Below the pieces are notes generated by a model. The model was not told the origin of the DNA. It did not search any database and saw nothing but the letters and a program-made list of their open reading frames with translations. From NCBI RefSeq assembly GCF_002382885.1, contig NZ_NWVL01000080.1:1-33998 (forward strand): a DNA stretch of 33,998 nucleotides, written 5' to 3'. A program made the translations under genes and the position numbers. Numbering within the stretch: position 1 is the stretch's first letter; the number at the start of each line of letters is the position of its first letter. This DNA comes from Streptomyces sp. WZ.A104. GTDB taxonomy: Bacteria > Actinomycetota > Actinomycetes > Streptomycetales > Streptomycetaceae. This document shows, piece by piece, positions 1-7,435 of the stretch.

Positions 1-154
1 CCGCCCCGCGGTGCCCGATGACGAGCGGGCCGGCGGGGCGGGGCGGGCGCGGGCCCGCCGGGGCGGACGCGGCGGTTGGGGCGGTGGCAGCCGCGGTGGC
101 GGCGGCGGAAGCGGTGGCCAGGAGGATCGAACGGCGCCTCGGTGCAAGGGACAT
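1..154 (-). CDS. Glycerophosphodiester phosphodiesterase, exported (5' part only)
   Basis: Only the first 51 codons lie in the window; the gene continues past the left edge. Translation from the ATG at 154 gives a basic N-terminus (MSLAPRRRSILLATAS), a long Ala/Thr-rich hydrophobic stretch, a Pro-rich linker and then VIGHRGA, the N-terminal active-site signature of the GDPD family, whose His takes part in hydrolysis of glycerophosphodiesters to glycerol 3-phosphate and an alcohol. The RR-x-hydrophobic start followed by the Ala-rich core looks like a secretion signal, possibly Tat-type, so the enzyme is probably extracytoplasmic. A GAGGAG Shine-Dalgarno sits 7 nt before the ATG, which fixes the start. 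The family call rests on one short but highly characteristic motif. Confidence 0.82.
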   Translation of the reverse strand, partial: MSLAPRRRSILLATASAAATAAATAPTAASAPAGPRPPRPAGPLVIGHRGA

Positions 155-294
155 GGCAGCTCCTCGGATGGCGGCAGCGCACCACCGAAGCGAGGACGGG
201 TGACAGTCCGGCGTACGGCGTCTGGCCCGTTCATGTCCGCTCACCCACGGCCCCGCGCCGCCCGGCTTGGGGGAGTCGCCCCTCCCCGGAACGC

Positions 295-309
295 GGAACG
301 CCGGGTTCC
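295..309. promoter_or_regulatory. GGAAC-N5-GTTCC inverted repeat before the GDPD gene
   Basis: Perfect 5-bp arms around GCCGG, with a further GGAAC at 288-292 in the same orientation as the left arm. It lies about 140 bp upstream of the GDPD start and 75 bp beyond the permease stop. It could be an operator; no protein can be assigned. Confidence 0.25.
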
Positions 310-317
310 GACCCCTC

Positions 318-337
318 CTCGTACGTACGTGTACGAG
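318..337. terminator. Hairpin between permease 1 and the GDPD gene
   Basis: CTCGTAC and GTACGAG form a perfect 7-bp stem around a 6-nt loop, about 50 nt past the permease stop on the minus strand. It has no U-tract and is weaker than the other terminators in the window. The rest of 155-383 shows no convincing gene. Confidence 0.35.
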
Positions 338-383
338 CCGGAGGCCGGAGCCCGGCGTCACCGCGGTAGTGCGCGGCGGAGCC

Positions 384-1874
384 CTACCGCCGCTGGGCGG
401 GGACCTCGGCGACCTGGTCCCCGCTGTCGCTGTCCCCGGTGTGGCTGTCCCTGTCGCCGTCGCTGCCCCGTCGCCGCTGACGTACCAGCCCGATGCCGAT
501 CAGCCCCACGGTCAGTGCCCCCGTGGCGAGCAGCTGGTCGCGGGTGTCCGGCTGGCGCAGCATCAGCAGGAAGATGCCCACCATGGCCACCAGGGCGACG
601 ACCGTGCCGATGGGGAAGAACCACATCCGGACGACCAGCTTCTCCGGGGCCTCCCGCTCGGTCCGGCTGCGCAGGATCAGCTGGGAGACGGCGATGAAGA
701 TCCACACCACCAGGATCACCGCGCCGATCATGTTCAGCAGCCAGGGGAAGACGTCGTCCGGCCGCCAGTAGCTGAGCAGCACGCACAGGAACCCGAAGAC
801 CGAGGAGAACAGCACCGCGTTGCGCGGCACCCCGTTCGAGATCTTCCCGAGCACGGTCGGACCCTGGCCCCGGACGACCAGCGACCGGGCCATGCGCGAA
901 GCGCCGTAGATGTTGGCGTTCATCGCGGAGAGCAGGGCGATGAGGATGACCACGTTCATGATCTGCGCGGCACTGCCGACGCCGAGGTGGTCGAGCATCG
1001 CGTAGAACGGGCCGACCTTCGCGACCTTCGGGTCGTCCCAGGGCACCAGCGTGACGATGACCGCCATGGAGCCGATGTAGAAGACCGAGATGCGCCACAT
1101 CGCCGTACGGACCGCCTTCGCGACGCCCTGCACCGGGTTCTCCGACTCGGCGGCGGCGATGGTGACGGTCTCCAGACCGCCGTACGCGAAGACGGAGGCG
1201 AGGAGTCCGATGATGAAGCCGTCCATGCCCTTGGGCAGGAAGCCGCCGTCGCCCGTGAGGTTCGACAGGCCGGGCGCGTCCGCGTCGGGCAGTACGCCGA
1301 GGATCGCCAGCAGGCCGAGCACCAGGAACAGCGTGATCGCGATGACCTTGAGCGCGGCGAACCAGAACTCGAACTCGCCGAAGTTCTTCACCGCGGCCAG
1401 GTTCGTTCCGAGGAAGATCACCATGAACAGGGCGACCCACGCCCATTCCGGCGTCCCCGGCAGCCAGCCGCTGACGATCTGCGCCGCGCCGATGCCCTCC
1501 AGGCCGACGGCGACGCAGAGCAGGAACCAGAAGGACCACCCGGCGGTGAATCCGGCCCAGGGGCCGATAGCCCGTTCGGCGTGCACCGAGAAGGAGCCGG
1601 AGGCCGGGTTCGCGGCGGACATCTCGCCGAGCATGCGCATCACCATCATGACGAGCAGGCCGGATATGGCGTACGCGATGATGATCGAGGGCCCGGCTGC
1701 GGCGATTCCGGCGCCCGAGCTGACGAAGAGACCGGCGCCGATCACCCCTCCGAGGGCGATCATCGAGAGGTGCCGCTGCTTGAGACCGTGGGCGAGCGCG
1801 GAGTCTGCCGTCGCCGTCGCCGTGGCGGGGGCTGCGGAGTCAGCGGTGGGGGGAGAGGCGGAGGTCCGGGACAT
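384..1874 (-). CDS. Amino acid permease, AAT family (copy 1)
   Basis: A 496-residue APC-superfamily secondary transporter with about 12 membrane segments. After a 28-residue Ser/Ala/Thr-rich cytoplasmic tail comes HGLKQRHLSMIALGGVIGAG, the glycine-rich first helix typical of the AAT family, followed by LGEMSAANPASGSF, the family's Glu-Pro-Ser-Gly signature in helix 3. These proteins take up amino acids by proton symport; the GABA/D-alanine/D-serine/glycine-type permeases are the nearest subgroup, but the substrate cannot be read from sequence. The ATG at 1874 was chosen because it starts just before the variable tail; an in-frame ATG at 1928 would add 18 residues that look non-coding. Very similar to the next gene upstream, so the pair probably arose by duplication. 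The C-terminus is hydrophilic and Asp/Ser/Gly-rich. Confidence 0.92.
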   Translation of the reverse strand: MSRTSASPPTADSAAPATATATADSALAHGLKQRHLSMIALGGVIGAGLFVSSGAGIAAAGPSIIIAYAISGLLVMMVMRMLGEMSAANPASGSFSVHAERAIGPWAGFTAGWSFWFLLCVAVGLEGIGAAQIVSGWLPGTPEWAWVALFMVIFLGTNLAAVKNFGEFEFWFAALKVIAITLFLVLGLLAILGVLPDADAPGLSNLTGDGGFLPKGMDGFIIGLLASVFAYGGLETVTIAAAESENPVQGVAKAVRTAMWRISVFYIGSMAVIVTLVPWDDPKVAKVGPFYAMLDHLGVGSAAQIMNVVILIALLSAMNANIYGASRMARSLVVRGQGPTVLGKISNGVPRNAVLFSSVFGFLCVLLSYWRPDDVFPWLLNMIGAVILVVWIFIAVSQLILRSRTEREAPEKLVVRMWFFPIGTVVALVAMVGIFLLMLRQPDTRDQLLATGALTVGLIGIGLVRQRRRGSDGDRDSHTGDSDSGDQVAEVPAQRR

Positions 1875-1995
1875 GGACGAGCTCTGTTCGGTAGCCGAGA
1901 CAAGGGGACGAGCCCACAGTCTGAGCATCCGTACCGCTCACAGGGAACGAGTGTCCGCTATACGGTCACGAGGTTCACACAAGGTGCACATTCGC

Positions 1996-3528
1996 CTACC
2001 GATCGGTACTCACGTCAGCTTCAGCATCGCCTTGAGTTCCGGCACCAGCTTCAGCATCGGCCGAGCCCTTGCGCACCCGCCGCTCCCGTCGCTGACGCCT
2101 CACCGCCACCATCAGCACCAGCGTCGTCGCCCCCGCCGACCACAGCACCTGCGGGCGCGCCGCATCGTCGGTCAGCATCAGCAGCAGGACCCCGAACAGA
2201 CCGGCCAGCGTCAGCCAGGACAGATACGGGAAGCACCACATCCGCAGGGTCAGCGCCCCCGGGGCCTCCCGCTCCAGCCGCTCCCGCAGCCGCAGCTGCG
2301 AAAGGGCGATCAGCGCCCACACGAACAGCAGCACCGCGCCGACCGAGTTGAGCATGTACAGGAACACCGTGTCCGGCCACAGCAGATTCAGCAGTACGGA
2401 GACGAAGCCGAAGGCCACCGAAGCCAGCACCGCCCGCCGGGGCACACCGCCGCCCTTCCCGCTGCCGGAGAGCCTGCTGCCCGACACCTTCAGCAGACCG
2501 CGCGGCGCCTCCCCGCGCTCCGCCAGCGAGAACACCATCCGTGACGAGCCGTACAGGTTGGCGTTCAGCGCGGAGAGCAGCGCCACGAACACCACGATGT
2601 TCATGACCTGCCCGGCCGACGGCACCCCGATCGTGTCCAGCACCTTCACGTAGGGGCTCAGCCCGGCCTGCTGCGCGGTCCACGGCAGCACGGCCACGAT
2701 GACCAGCATCGAACCCACGTAGAAGAAGAGGATGCGCACCACCGCGCTGCGCACCGCCCGCCCCACCGCACGCGCCGGATCGTTCGTTTCGGCGGCGGCG
2801 ATGGTGACGACCTCCAGGCCGCCGAAGGCGAAGACCACGGTCAGCACCCCGGCGACCACCCCGCTCCAGCCGTTCGGCAGAAAGCCGCCCTGCCCGGTCA
2901 GGTTGGTCATCCCGACCGGGGCGGTGTCCGGGAGCAGGCCGAAGACCGCCAGCAGCCCGAGCACCAGGAAGACCACGATCGCGCCGACCTTCAAGGAGGC
3001 GAACCAGAACTCGAACTCCCCGAAGTTCTTCACCGCCGTCAGGTTCGCCGCGGTGAAGACCACCATGAACAGCAGCACCCACGCCCACGGTTCGACCGCC
3101 GGGACCCACCCGTGGGCGATCTGCGCGGCCGCCGTCGCCTCCACGGCGAGGACCACCACCAGCAGGAACCAGTACAGCCAGCCGACGCTGAACCCGGCCC
3201 ACCGCCCGAGAGCCCGCTCGGCATGCACGGAGAAGGAGCCGGATGCGGGCATCGCCGCGGACATCTCGCCCAGCATCCGCATCACCAGCATCGCGAGCGC
3301 CCCCGCGATCAGATACGAGACGACGATCGCGGGCCCCGCCACCGCGATCCCGGCGCCCGAGCCCACGAACAGCCCGGCCCCGATCACCCCGCCGAGCCCG
3401 AGCATCGTGAGGTGGCGCTGCTTCAGCCCGTGGGCGAGCGGCTCGGCGGGCACCAGGGGCTCCGACGCGACAGCGGGTGCCAGGGGCTCCGGAGGGACGG
3501 CGGGGGCGGCGGGGGGAGCCTCGTGCAT
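1996..3528 (-). CDS. Amino acid permease, AAT family (copy 2)
   Basis: A 510-residue paralogue of the downstream permease. It shares near-identical blocks: HGLKQRHL at the membrane boundary, the GGVIGAGLF helix 1, LGEMSAAMPASGSFSVHAER, and AVKNFGEFEFWFA. It has about 12 membrane segments in the plasma membrane and a Pro/Ala-rich N-terminal tail of about 30 residues. The ATG at 3528 is forced: an in-frame TGA lies only 9 nt upstream. A 121-nt gap separates it from permease 1, so both may be transcribed together from the region at 3529-3789. Function is proton-coupled amino acid uptake by family; specificity unknown. The central loop around residues 340-350 carries an extra Ser/Gly insertion absent from copy 1, so the two have diverged. 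Confidence 0.92.
   Translation of the reverse strand: MHEAPPAAPAVPPEPLAPAVASEPLVPAEPLAHGLKQRHLTMLGLGGVIGAGLFVGSGAGIAVAGPAIVVSYLIAGALAMLVMRMLGEMSAAMPASGSFSVHAERALGRWAGFSVGWLYWFLLVVVLAVEATAAAQIAHGWVPAVEPWAWVLLFMVVFTAANLTAVKNFGEFEFWFASLKVGAIVVFLVLGLLAVFGLLPDTAPVGMTNLTGQGGFLPNGWSGVVAGVLTVVFAFGGLEVVTIAAAETNDPARAVGRAVRSAVVRILFFYVGSMLVIVAVLPWTAQQAGLSPYVKVLDTIGVPSAGQVMNIVVFVALLSALNANLYGSSRMVFSLAERGEAPRGLLKVSGSRLSGSGKGGGVPRRAVLASVAFGFVSVLLNLLWPDTVFLYMLNSVGAVLLFVWALIALSQLRLRERLEREAPGALTLRMWCFPYLSWLTLAGLFGVLLLMLTDDAARPQVLWSAGATTLVLMVAVRRQRRERRVRKGSADAEAGAGTQGDAEADVSTDR
1997..2008. repeat. Perfect 12-bp palindrome at the stop of permease 2
   Basis: TACCGATCGGTA overlaps the TAG stop of permease 2 and lies 123 bp upstream of permease 1. 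A gapless palindrome this size suggests a protein-binding site rather than a terminator, but it could be chance. Confidence 0.3.
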
Positions 3529-3623
3529 GGGTGCGGGTCACTCTCGGGTCATTTATGGGGAACCTACAGTCTGAGGCCGCGATGCCCTTCCCGGCAAAAC
3601 GGGCCACCTGCCGCCTCACCTCA

Positions 3624-3658
3624 GTGACGAGTGTCACGCCCGCAGGTGATTGCGTGAC
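3624..3658. promoter_or_regulatory. Cluster of GTGAC half-sites between permease 2 and bioY
   Basis: GTGAC-N4-GTCAC at 3624-3637 is followed by GCGTGAC at 3652-3658, which pairs with GTCACGC at 3633-3639 as a 7-bp inverted repeat with a 12-nt spacer. The cluster sits about 100 bp from the permease start and 130 bp from bioY, so it could control either gene. No known regulator is assigned. Confidence 0.35.
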
Positions 3659-3723
3659 GACCTTTGTGTGAACCCCACCAACCCGCCAACCACCGCTTTG
3701 TGGGCGGCTGATGGTGATCGAGC

Positions 3724-3743
3724 GTTCACCCCTGGGCTAACGT
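3724..3743 (+). promoter_or_regulatory. Candidate bioY promoter/operator
   Basis: TAACGT at 3738-3743 is -10-like and would give a leader of about 40 nt ending in GGAG (3781-3784) before the ATG. It overlaps an imperfect palindrome, GTTCACCCCTGGGCTAAC, at 3724-3741 (6 of 9 pairs). Repression by biotin status would be sensible for bioY but is not shown here. Confidence 0.3.
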
Positions 3744-3789
3744 CTCCACCAGTCCCGCCCCCCTTCTTGCCCTCACCCGCGGAGTCCCG

Positions 3790-4383
3790 ATGAGCACTGC
3801 TGCCGCCCCCGTCCGTTCCGGAGCGGTCCTCGCCGACCTGCTGCCCGCAGTCCGGCACCGCTACGCCGTGGACGCGGCCCTCGTCCTGGGCGGCGCCGCC
3901 CTGACCGGCATCGCGGCCCAGATCGCCGTCCCGGTCCCCGGCTCCCCGGTCCCGGTCACCGGCCAGACCTTCGCCGCGCTGCTCATCGGCACCGCGCTCG
4001 GCGCCCGCCGCGGCTTCCTCTCCCTCGCGGTGTACGCGCTCGTCGGCATGGCCGGCATGCCGTGGTTCGCCGAGGGCACCTCGGGCTACGCGATGCCGTC
4101 CCTCGGCTACATCCTCGGGATGCTGCTCGCCGCCACCGTCGTCGGCGCCCTCGCCCGGCGCGGCGGCGACCGCTCGGTGCTCCGCACGGCGGGCACGATG
4201 GTGGTCGGGTCCGCGATCATCTACGCCGTCGGCGTGCCCTACCTCGCGCTCGCCACCGGCATGTCCCCGAGCGCCGCCGTCGCGGCCGGGCTCACCCCGT
4301 TTCTGATCGGCGACGCGCTCAAGGCGGCCCTGGCGATGGGCGCCCTGCCCGCCGCCTGGAAGCTCCTCGGCCGCCGCGGCTGA
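3790..4383 (+). CDS. bioY: Biotin transporter substrate-binding subunit BioY
   Basis: A 197-residue, very hydrophobic protein with about six membrane segments. VPGSPVPVTGQTFAALLIGT (residues 46-65) is the characteristic BioY block, and the short Gly/Ala-rich helices after it match the S-component family of ECF transporters. BioY binds biotin with high affinity in the plasma membrane; it works with an ECF energising module (EcfA/EcfT, or BioM/BioN) or alone. No energising genes are beside it here, so it must use a module from elsewhere or function solo. GGAG at 3781-3784 sits 5 nt before the ATG and fixes the start. It forms a single-gene unit bounded by a strong terminator. Confidence 0.93.
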   Translation: MSTAAAPVRSGAVLADLLPAVRHRYAVDAALVLGGAALTGIAAQIAVPVPGSPVPVTGQTFAALLIGTALGARRGFLSLAVYALVGMAGMPWFAEGTSGYAMPSLGYILGMLLAATVVGALARRGGDRSVLRTAGTMVVGSAIIYAVGVPYLALATGMSPSAAVAAGLTPFLIGDALKAALAMGALPAAWKLLGRRG

Positions 4384-4412
4384 CGCCGTAGGACCACTTG
4401 AAGGTCCACCGA

Positions 4413-4453
4413 AGAGGCCCGCCGCTCCGGAAGAACCGGACCGGCGGGCCTCT
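4413..4453 (+). terminator. Two-tier terminator after bioY
   Basis: A 12-bp perfect outer stem (AGAGGCCCGCCG with CGGCGGGCCTCT) encloses a second 5-bp stem (TCCGG/CCGGA) with loop AAGAA. A smaller GGACC/GGTCC hairpin precedes it at 4391-4407. Typical Streptomyces GC-rich terminator without a strong U-tract. Confidence 0.9.
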
Positions 4454-4480
4454 CTTCGTACCCGTCGACGCCTACGGCCG

Positions 4481-4558
4481 CAGCAGCACGTACGGCTACG
4501 ACTTCACAGCAGCACGTACGCCGACGGCTCCACGGCCGCACGTAGCGCTACGGCTTCA
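4481..4558 (+). repeat. Three tandem 26-bp degenerate repeats upstream of rpiB
   Basis: Units are 4481-4506, 4507-4532 and 4533-4558, contiguous and of identical length. Units 1 and 2 match at 22 of 26 positions, and units 2 and 3 at 19 of 26. Each carries a GCACGTA core and ends in a CTtCA-like block. They lie between the bioY terminator and rpiB, ending 105 bp before the rpiB ATG. The phase is not divisible by 3 and no gene spans them. Confidence 0.8.
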
Positions 4559-4663
4559 CTGCCTCGCCTCTCACTCATCGCGATCGCCGCCCTGGTCGAA
4601 CAACGGGACAGGCCCCCACCCCGCTGGCGGCCATCTTGCGGCGTTCGTGCCACACTTCGCACC

Positions 4664-5152
<489 letters not shown>

Positions 5153-5234
5153 TCCACCACACCTTCCCGTGCCGCCGGGTCCCGGACCCGGCGGCACGGC
5201 CATGTCACCGCCCGCCTGCCACAGGAGCCACACC

Positions 5235-6068
5235 GTGCCCGAGGGACACACGATCCACCGCCTCGCCCAGGACCACGCCGAACGGTTCGCGGGCGCCCCG
5301 GTCCGGGTGAGCAGTCCGCAGGGCAAGTTCTCCGACAGCGCGGCCCTGCTCGACGGGCACACCCTCACCACCACCGACGCCCACGGCAAGCACCTCTTCC
5401 TCGGCTTCGGCGGCGCCGGCTGGGTCCACATCCACCTCGGCCTCTTCGGCAAGCTCGGCTTCGGCACGGCCCCCGCCCCGCCGCCCACCGACACGGTCCG
5501 CCTCCGCCTGGTCAACGCGGACCACCACGCCGACCTGCGCGGGCCCACCACCTGCGCCCTGATCACCGAGCCGGAGAAGCGCGCGATACACGAGCGCCTC
5601 GGCCCGGACCCGCTGCGCGGCGACGAGGACGGGGAACGCGCCTGGCGGCGGATCTCCCGCAGCCGGACCACCGTCGCCGCCCTCCTGATGGACCAGAAGG
5701 TCATCGCGGGCGTCGGCAACGTCTACCGCGCCGAGGTCCTCTTCCGCCACGGCATCGACCCGTACCGCGCGGGCAAGGACCTCACCCGCGCGGCCTGGGA
5801 CGCGATCTGGGCGGACCTGGTGGAGCTGATGCACGAGGGCGTACGGAACAACCGGATCGACACCGTCCGCCCCGAGCACCTCCCCGAGGCGATGGGCCGC
5901 CCGCCCCGCGTCGACGACCACGGGGGCGAGGTCTACGTCTACCGCCGGGCCAACCTGCCCTGCCACATCTGCGGTACGGAGATCCGCACCGCGGACCTGT
6001 CCGCCCGCAACCTCTTCTGGTGCCCCGGATGCCAGCTCCCTGGCCCGACGAGCGGCGGAAAAGGCTGA
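5235..6068 (+). CDS. DNA glycosylase/AP lyase, Fpg/Nei family (Nei2-like)
   Basis: A 277-residue base-excision repair enzyme that removes oxidised bases and cuts the resulting abasic site. P2 and E3 of the mature N-terminus (PEGHT) are the catalytic proline and glutamate, used after removal of Met1. K52 in AHGKHLFLGF is the conserved DNA-binding lysine. A helix-two-turn-helix spans about 150-180 (MDQKVIAGVGNVYRAE). A zinc finger is formed by C243, C246, C263 and C266, with R258 on its loop. PEGHT rather than PEGPE points to the actinobacterial Nei (endonuclease VIII) branch, not MutM. The GTG at 5235 has AGGAG 7 nt upstream and gives the required Pro-Glu start. Its stop lies 89 nt before the phosphatase start. 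Confidence 0.92.
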   Translation: MPEGHTIHRLAQDHAERFAGAPVRVSSPQGKFSDSAALLDGHTLTTTDAHGKHLFLGFGGAGWVHIHLGLFGKLGFGTAPAPPPTDTVRLRLVNADHHADLRGPTTCALITEPEKRAIHERLGPDPLRGDEDGERAWRRISRSRTTVAALLMDQKVIAGVGNVYRAEVLFRHGIDPYRAGKDLTRAAWDAIWADLVELMHEGVRNNRIDTVRPEHLPEAMGRPPRVDDHGGEVYVYRRANLPCHICGTEIRTADLSARNLFWCPGCQLPGPTSGGKG

Positions 6069-6157
6069 AAGCGCACCGAGGAAGGCTGGGAGACGCGCAC
6101 CGCCGACGCCGTTTCGAGCGCATTGTCACCGGGGTCCCCTGCACCGGAGGCGTCCGG

Positions 6158-7321
6158 GTGGATAGGGTCCCGGCAGTGGCCCGTAGCGGAGGAACAGACG
6201 ACTTCTGGGCCCGGTGGCGCAGAACGCTGCACCGGGCTCGCATCGGGCTGCGCAAATCCGGGGTCGACTACTTCCGCGGCGACGGCTCCGACTGGATCGC
6301 CCTGGCCGGTCTGCTGCTGACGATCCCCGCCATCACCTTCGCCACCGTCGTGAGCCCCGTGTGGGTCGCCCCGACCGCCCTCGTCCTGCCCATCGTGGCG
6401 GGCGGACTGCTGCTGCGCCCGGCCAGCCTGCTGGGCCTGTACGCGACGGCCGCGGCCGCCCTGATCGTGGAGGCGCTCACGCTGGGCCCGTACGCGCAGG
6501 GCCCGGCCCGGGTCACCCCCGGCAACGTGCTCGTGGTCGCCGCCTGCGGGTTCTTCGGCCTGGTCCTCGCCCAGTTCCGGGCCCGCGTCGGGGTGCCCTG
6601 GCGGCGCGGCGGCACGATGCTCTTCGACCTGCGCGAACGCATCCGGGTCCAGAGCGCCCTGCCCCGGCTGCCCCAGGGCTGGCACCGCGAGATGGCGCTG
6701 CGCCCGGCCGGCGGCCAGTCGTTCTCGGGGGACTTCGTCGTCGCGGCCCGCACCCACGGCGGTCGCACCCTGGAGGTCGTCCTCACCGACGTCTCCGGCA
6801 AGGGCATGGACGCGGGCTCCCGGGCCCTGCTGCTGTCGGGCGCCTTCGGCGGGCTGCTCGGCTCGCTGCCGCCGCACGACTTCCTCTCCGCGGCCAACGG
6901 CTATCTGCTGCGCCAGGACTGGGACGAGGGCTTCGCCACCTCGATCCACCTGGTGCTGGACCTGGACTCCGGGGACTACGAGATCTTCTCGGCCGGTCAT
7001 CCGCCCGCCCTTCAGCTCCACGCGGGCAGCGGCCGGTGGGAGGAGAAGTCCGGGGAGGGCCCCCTGCTCGGGGTCTACGACGGGGCCGAGTTCGACGCGG
7101 TCAAGGGCTCGCTCGCGCCGGGGGACGTGCTGATGCTCTTCACGGACGGCCTGGTGGAGGCGTCCGACCGGGACATCTCCGAGGGCATCGACCGGCTCAC
7201 GGGTGAGGCCAACCGCTATGTGCCGACCGGCTTCGAGGGCGCGGCCTGGCATCTGATCGAGGCCTGCGCCAAGGACGTCAACGACGACCGGGCGCTGCTG
7301 CTGATCTCGCGCCGGGCCTGA
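6158..7321 (+). CDS. Membrane-anchored SpoIIE-type PP2C serine/threonine phosphatase
   Basis: 387 residues. Residues 45-140 contain about four hydrophobic segments that anchor the protein. The cytoplasmic half (about 170-385) is a SpoIIE/PP2C domain: GGQSFSGDFV (185-194) and LTDVSGKGMDA (209-219) supply the metal-binding aspartates, then SAGHPPAL, GPLLGV and LFTDGLVEA, ending with DDRALLLI. Such phosphatases dephosphorylate anti-sigma-factor antagonists or other phosphoproteins; Streptomyces has many, and no anti-sigma or STAS gene is adjacent here to show the substrate. There is no PAS, GAF or HAMP input domain, so the membrane part may be the sensor. The GTG at 6158 has GGAGG 7 nt before it; a GTG at 6176 is possible but has a weaker site. 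Confidence 0.9.
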   Translation: MDRVPAVARSGGTDDFWARWRRTLHRARIGLRKSGVDYFRGDGSDWIALAGLLLTIPAITFATVVSPVWVAPTALVLPIVAGGLLLRPASLLGLYATAAAALIVEALTLGPYAQGPARVTPGNVLVVAACGFFGLVLAQFRARVGVPWRRGGTMLFDLRERIRVQSALPRLPQGWHREMALRPAGGQSFSGDFVVAARTHGGRTLEVVLTDVSGKGMDAGSRALLLSGAFGGLLGSLPPHDFLSAANGYLLRQDWDEGFATSIHLVLDLDSGDYEIFSAGHPPALQLHAGSGRWEEKSGEGPLLGVYDGAEFDAVKGSLAPGDVLMLFTDGLVEASDRDISEGIDRLTGEANRYVPTGFEGAAWHLIEACAKDVNDDRALLLISRRA

Positions 7322-7334
7322 CGTACGTCAACGA

Positions 7335-7380
7335 AGAGGCGCCCCTCACCCGAAGGTCCCCTCGGCTGCCGGGCGCCTCT
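7335..7380. terminator. Bidirectional terminator, phosphatase/antiporter
   Basis: AGAGGCGCCC and GGGCGCCTCT form a perfect 10-bp stem around a 26-nt loop, between two convergent genes (stops at 7321 and 7436). Confidence 0.75.
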
Positions 7381-7435
7381 CCGCTTCCGTGCGCATTCCG
7401 TACGAACCGCTTCCGCTTCGTACCCGATGGCGGTC

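Noticed and set aside
3529..3789. Riboswitch upstream of bioY
   Set aside because: No known biotin riboswitch exists and the predicted leader is only about 40 nt.
4384..4663. Coding gene in the bioY-rpiB gap
   Set aside because: Open frames here cross the terminator and the 26-bp repeats; no ribosome site or codon bias supports one.
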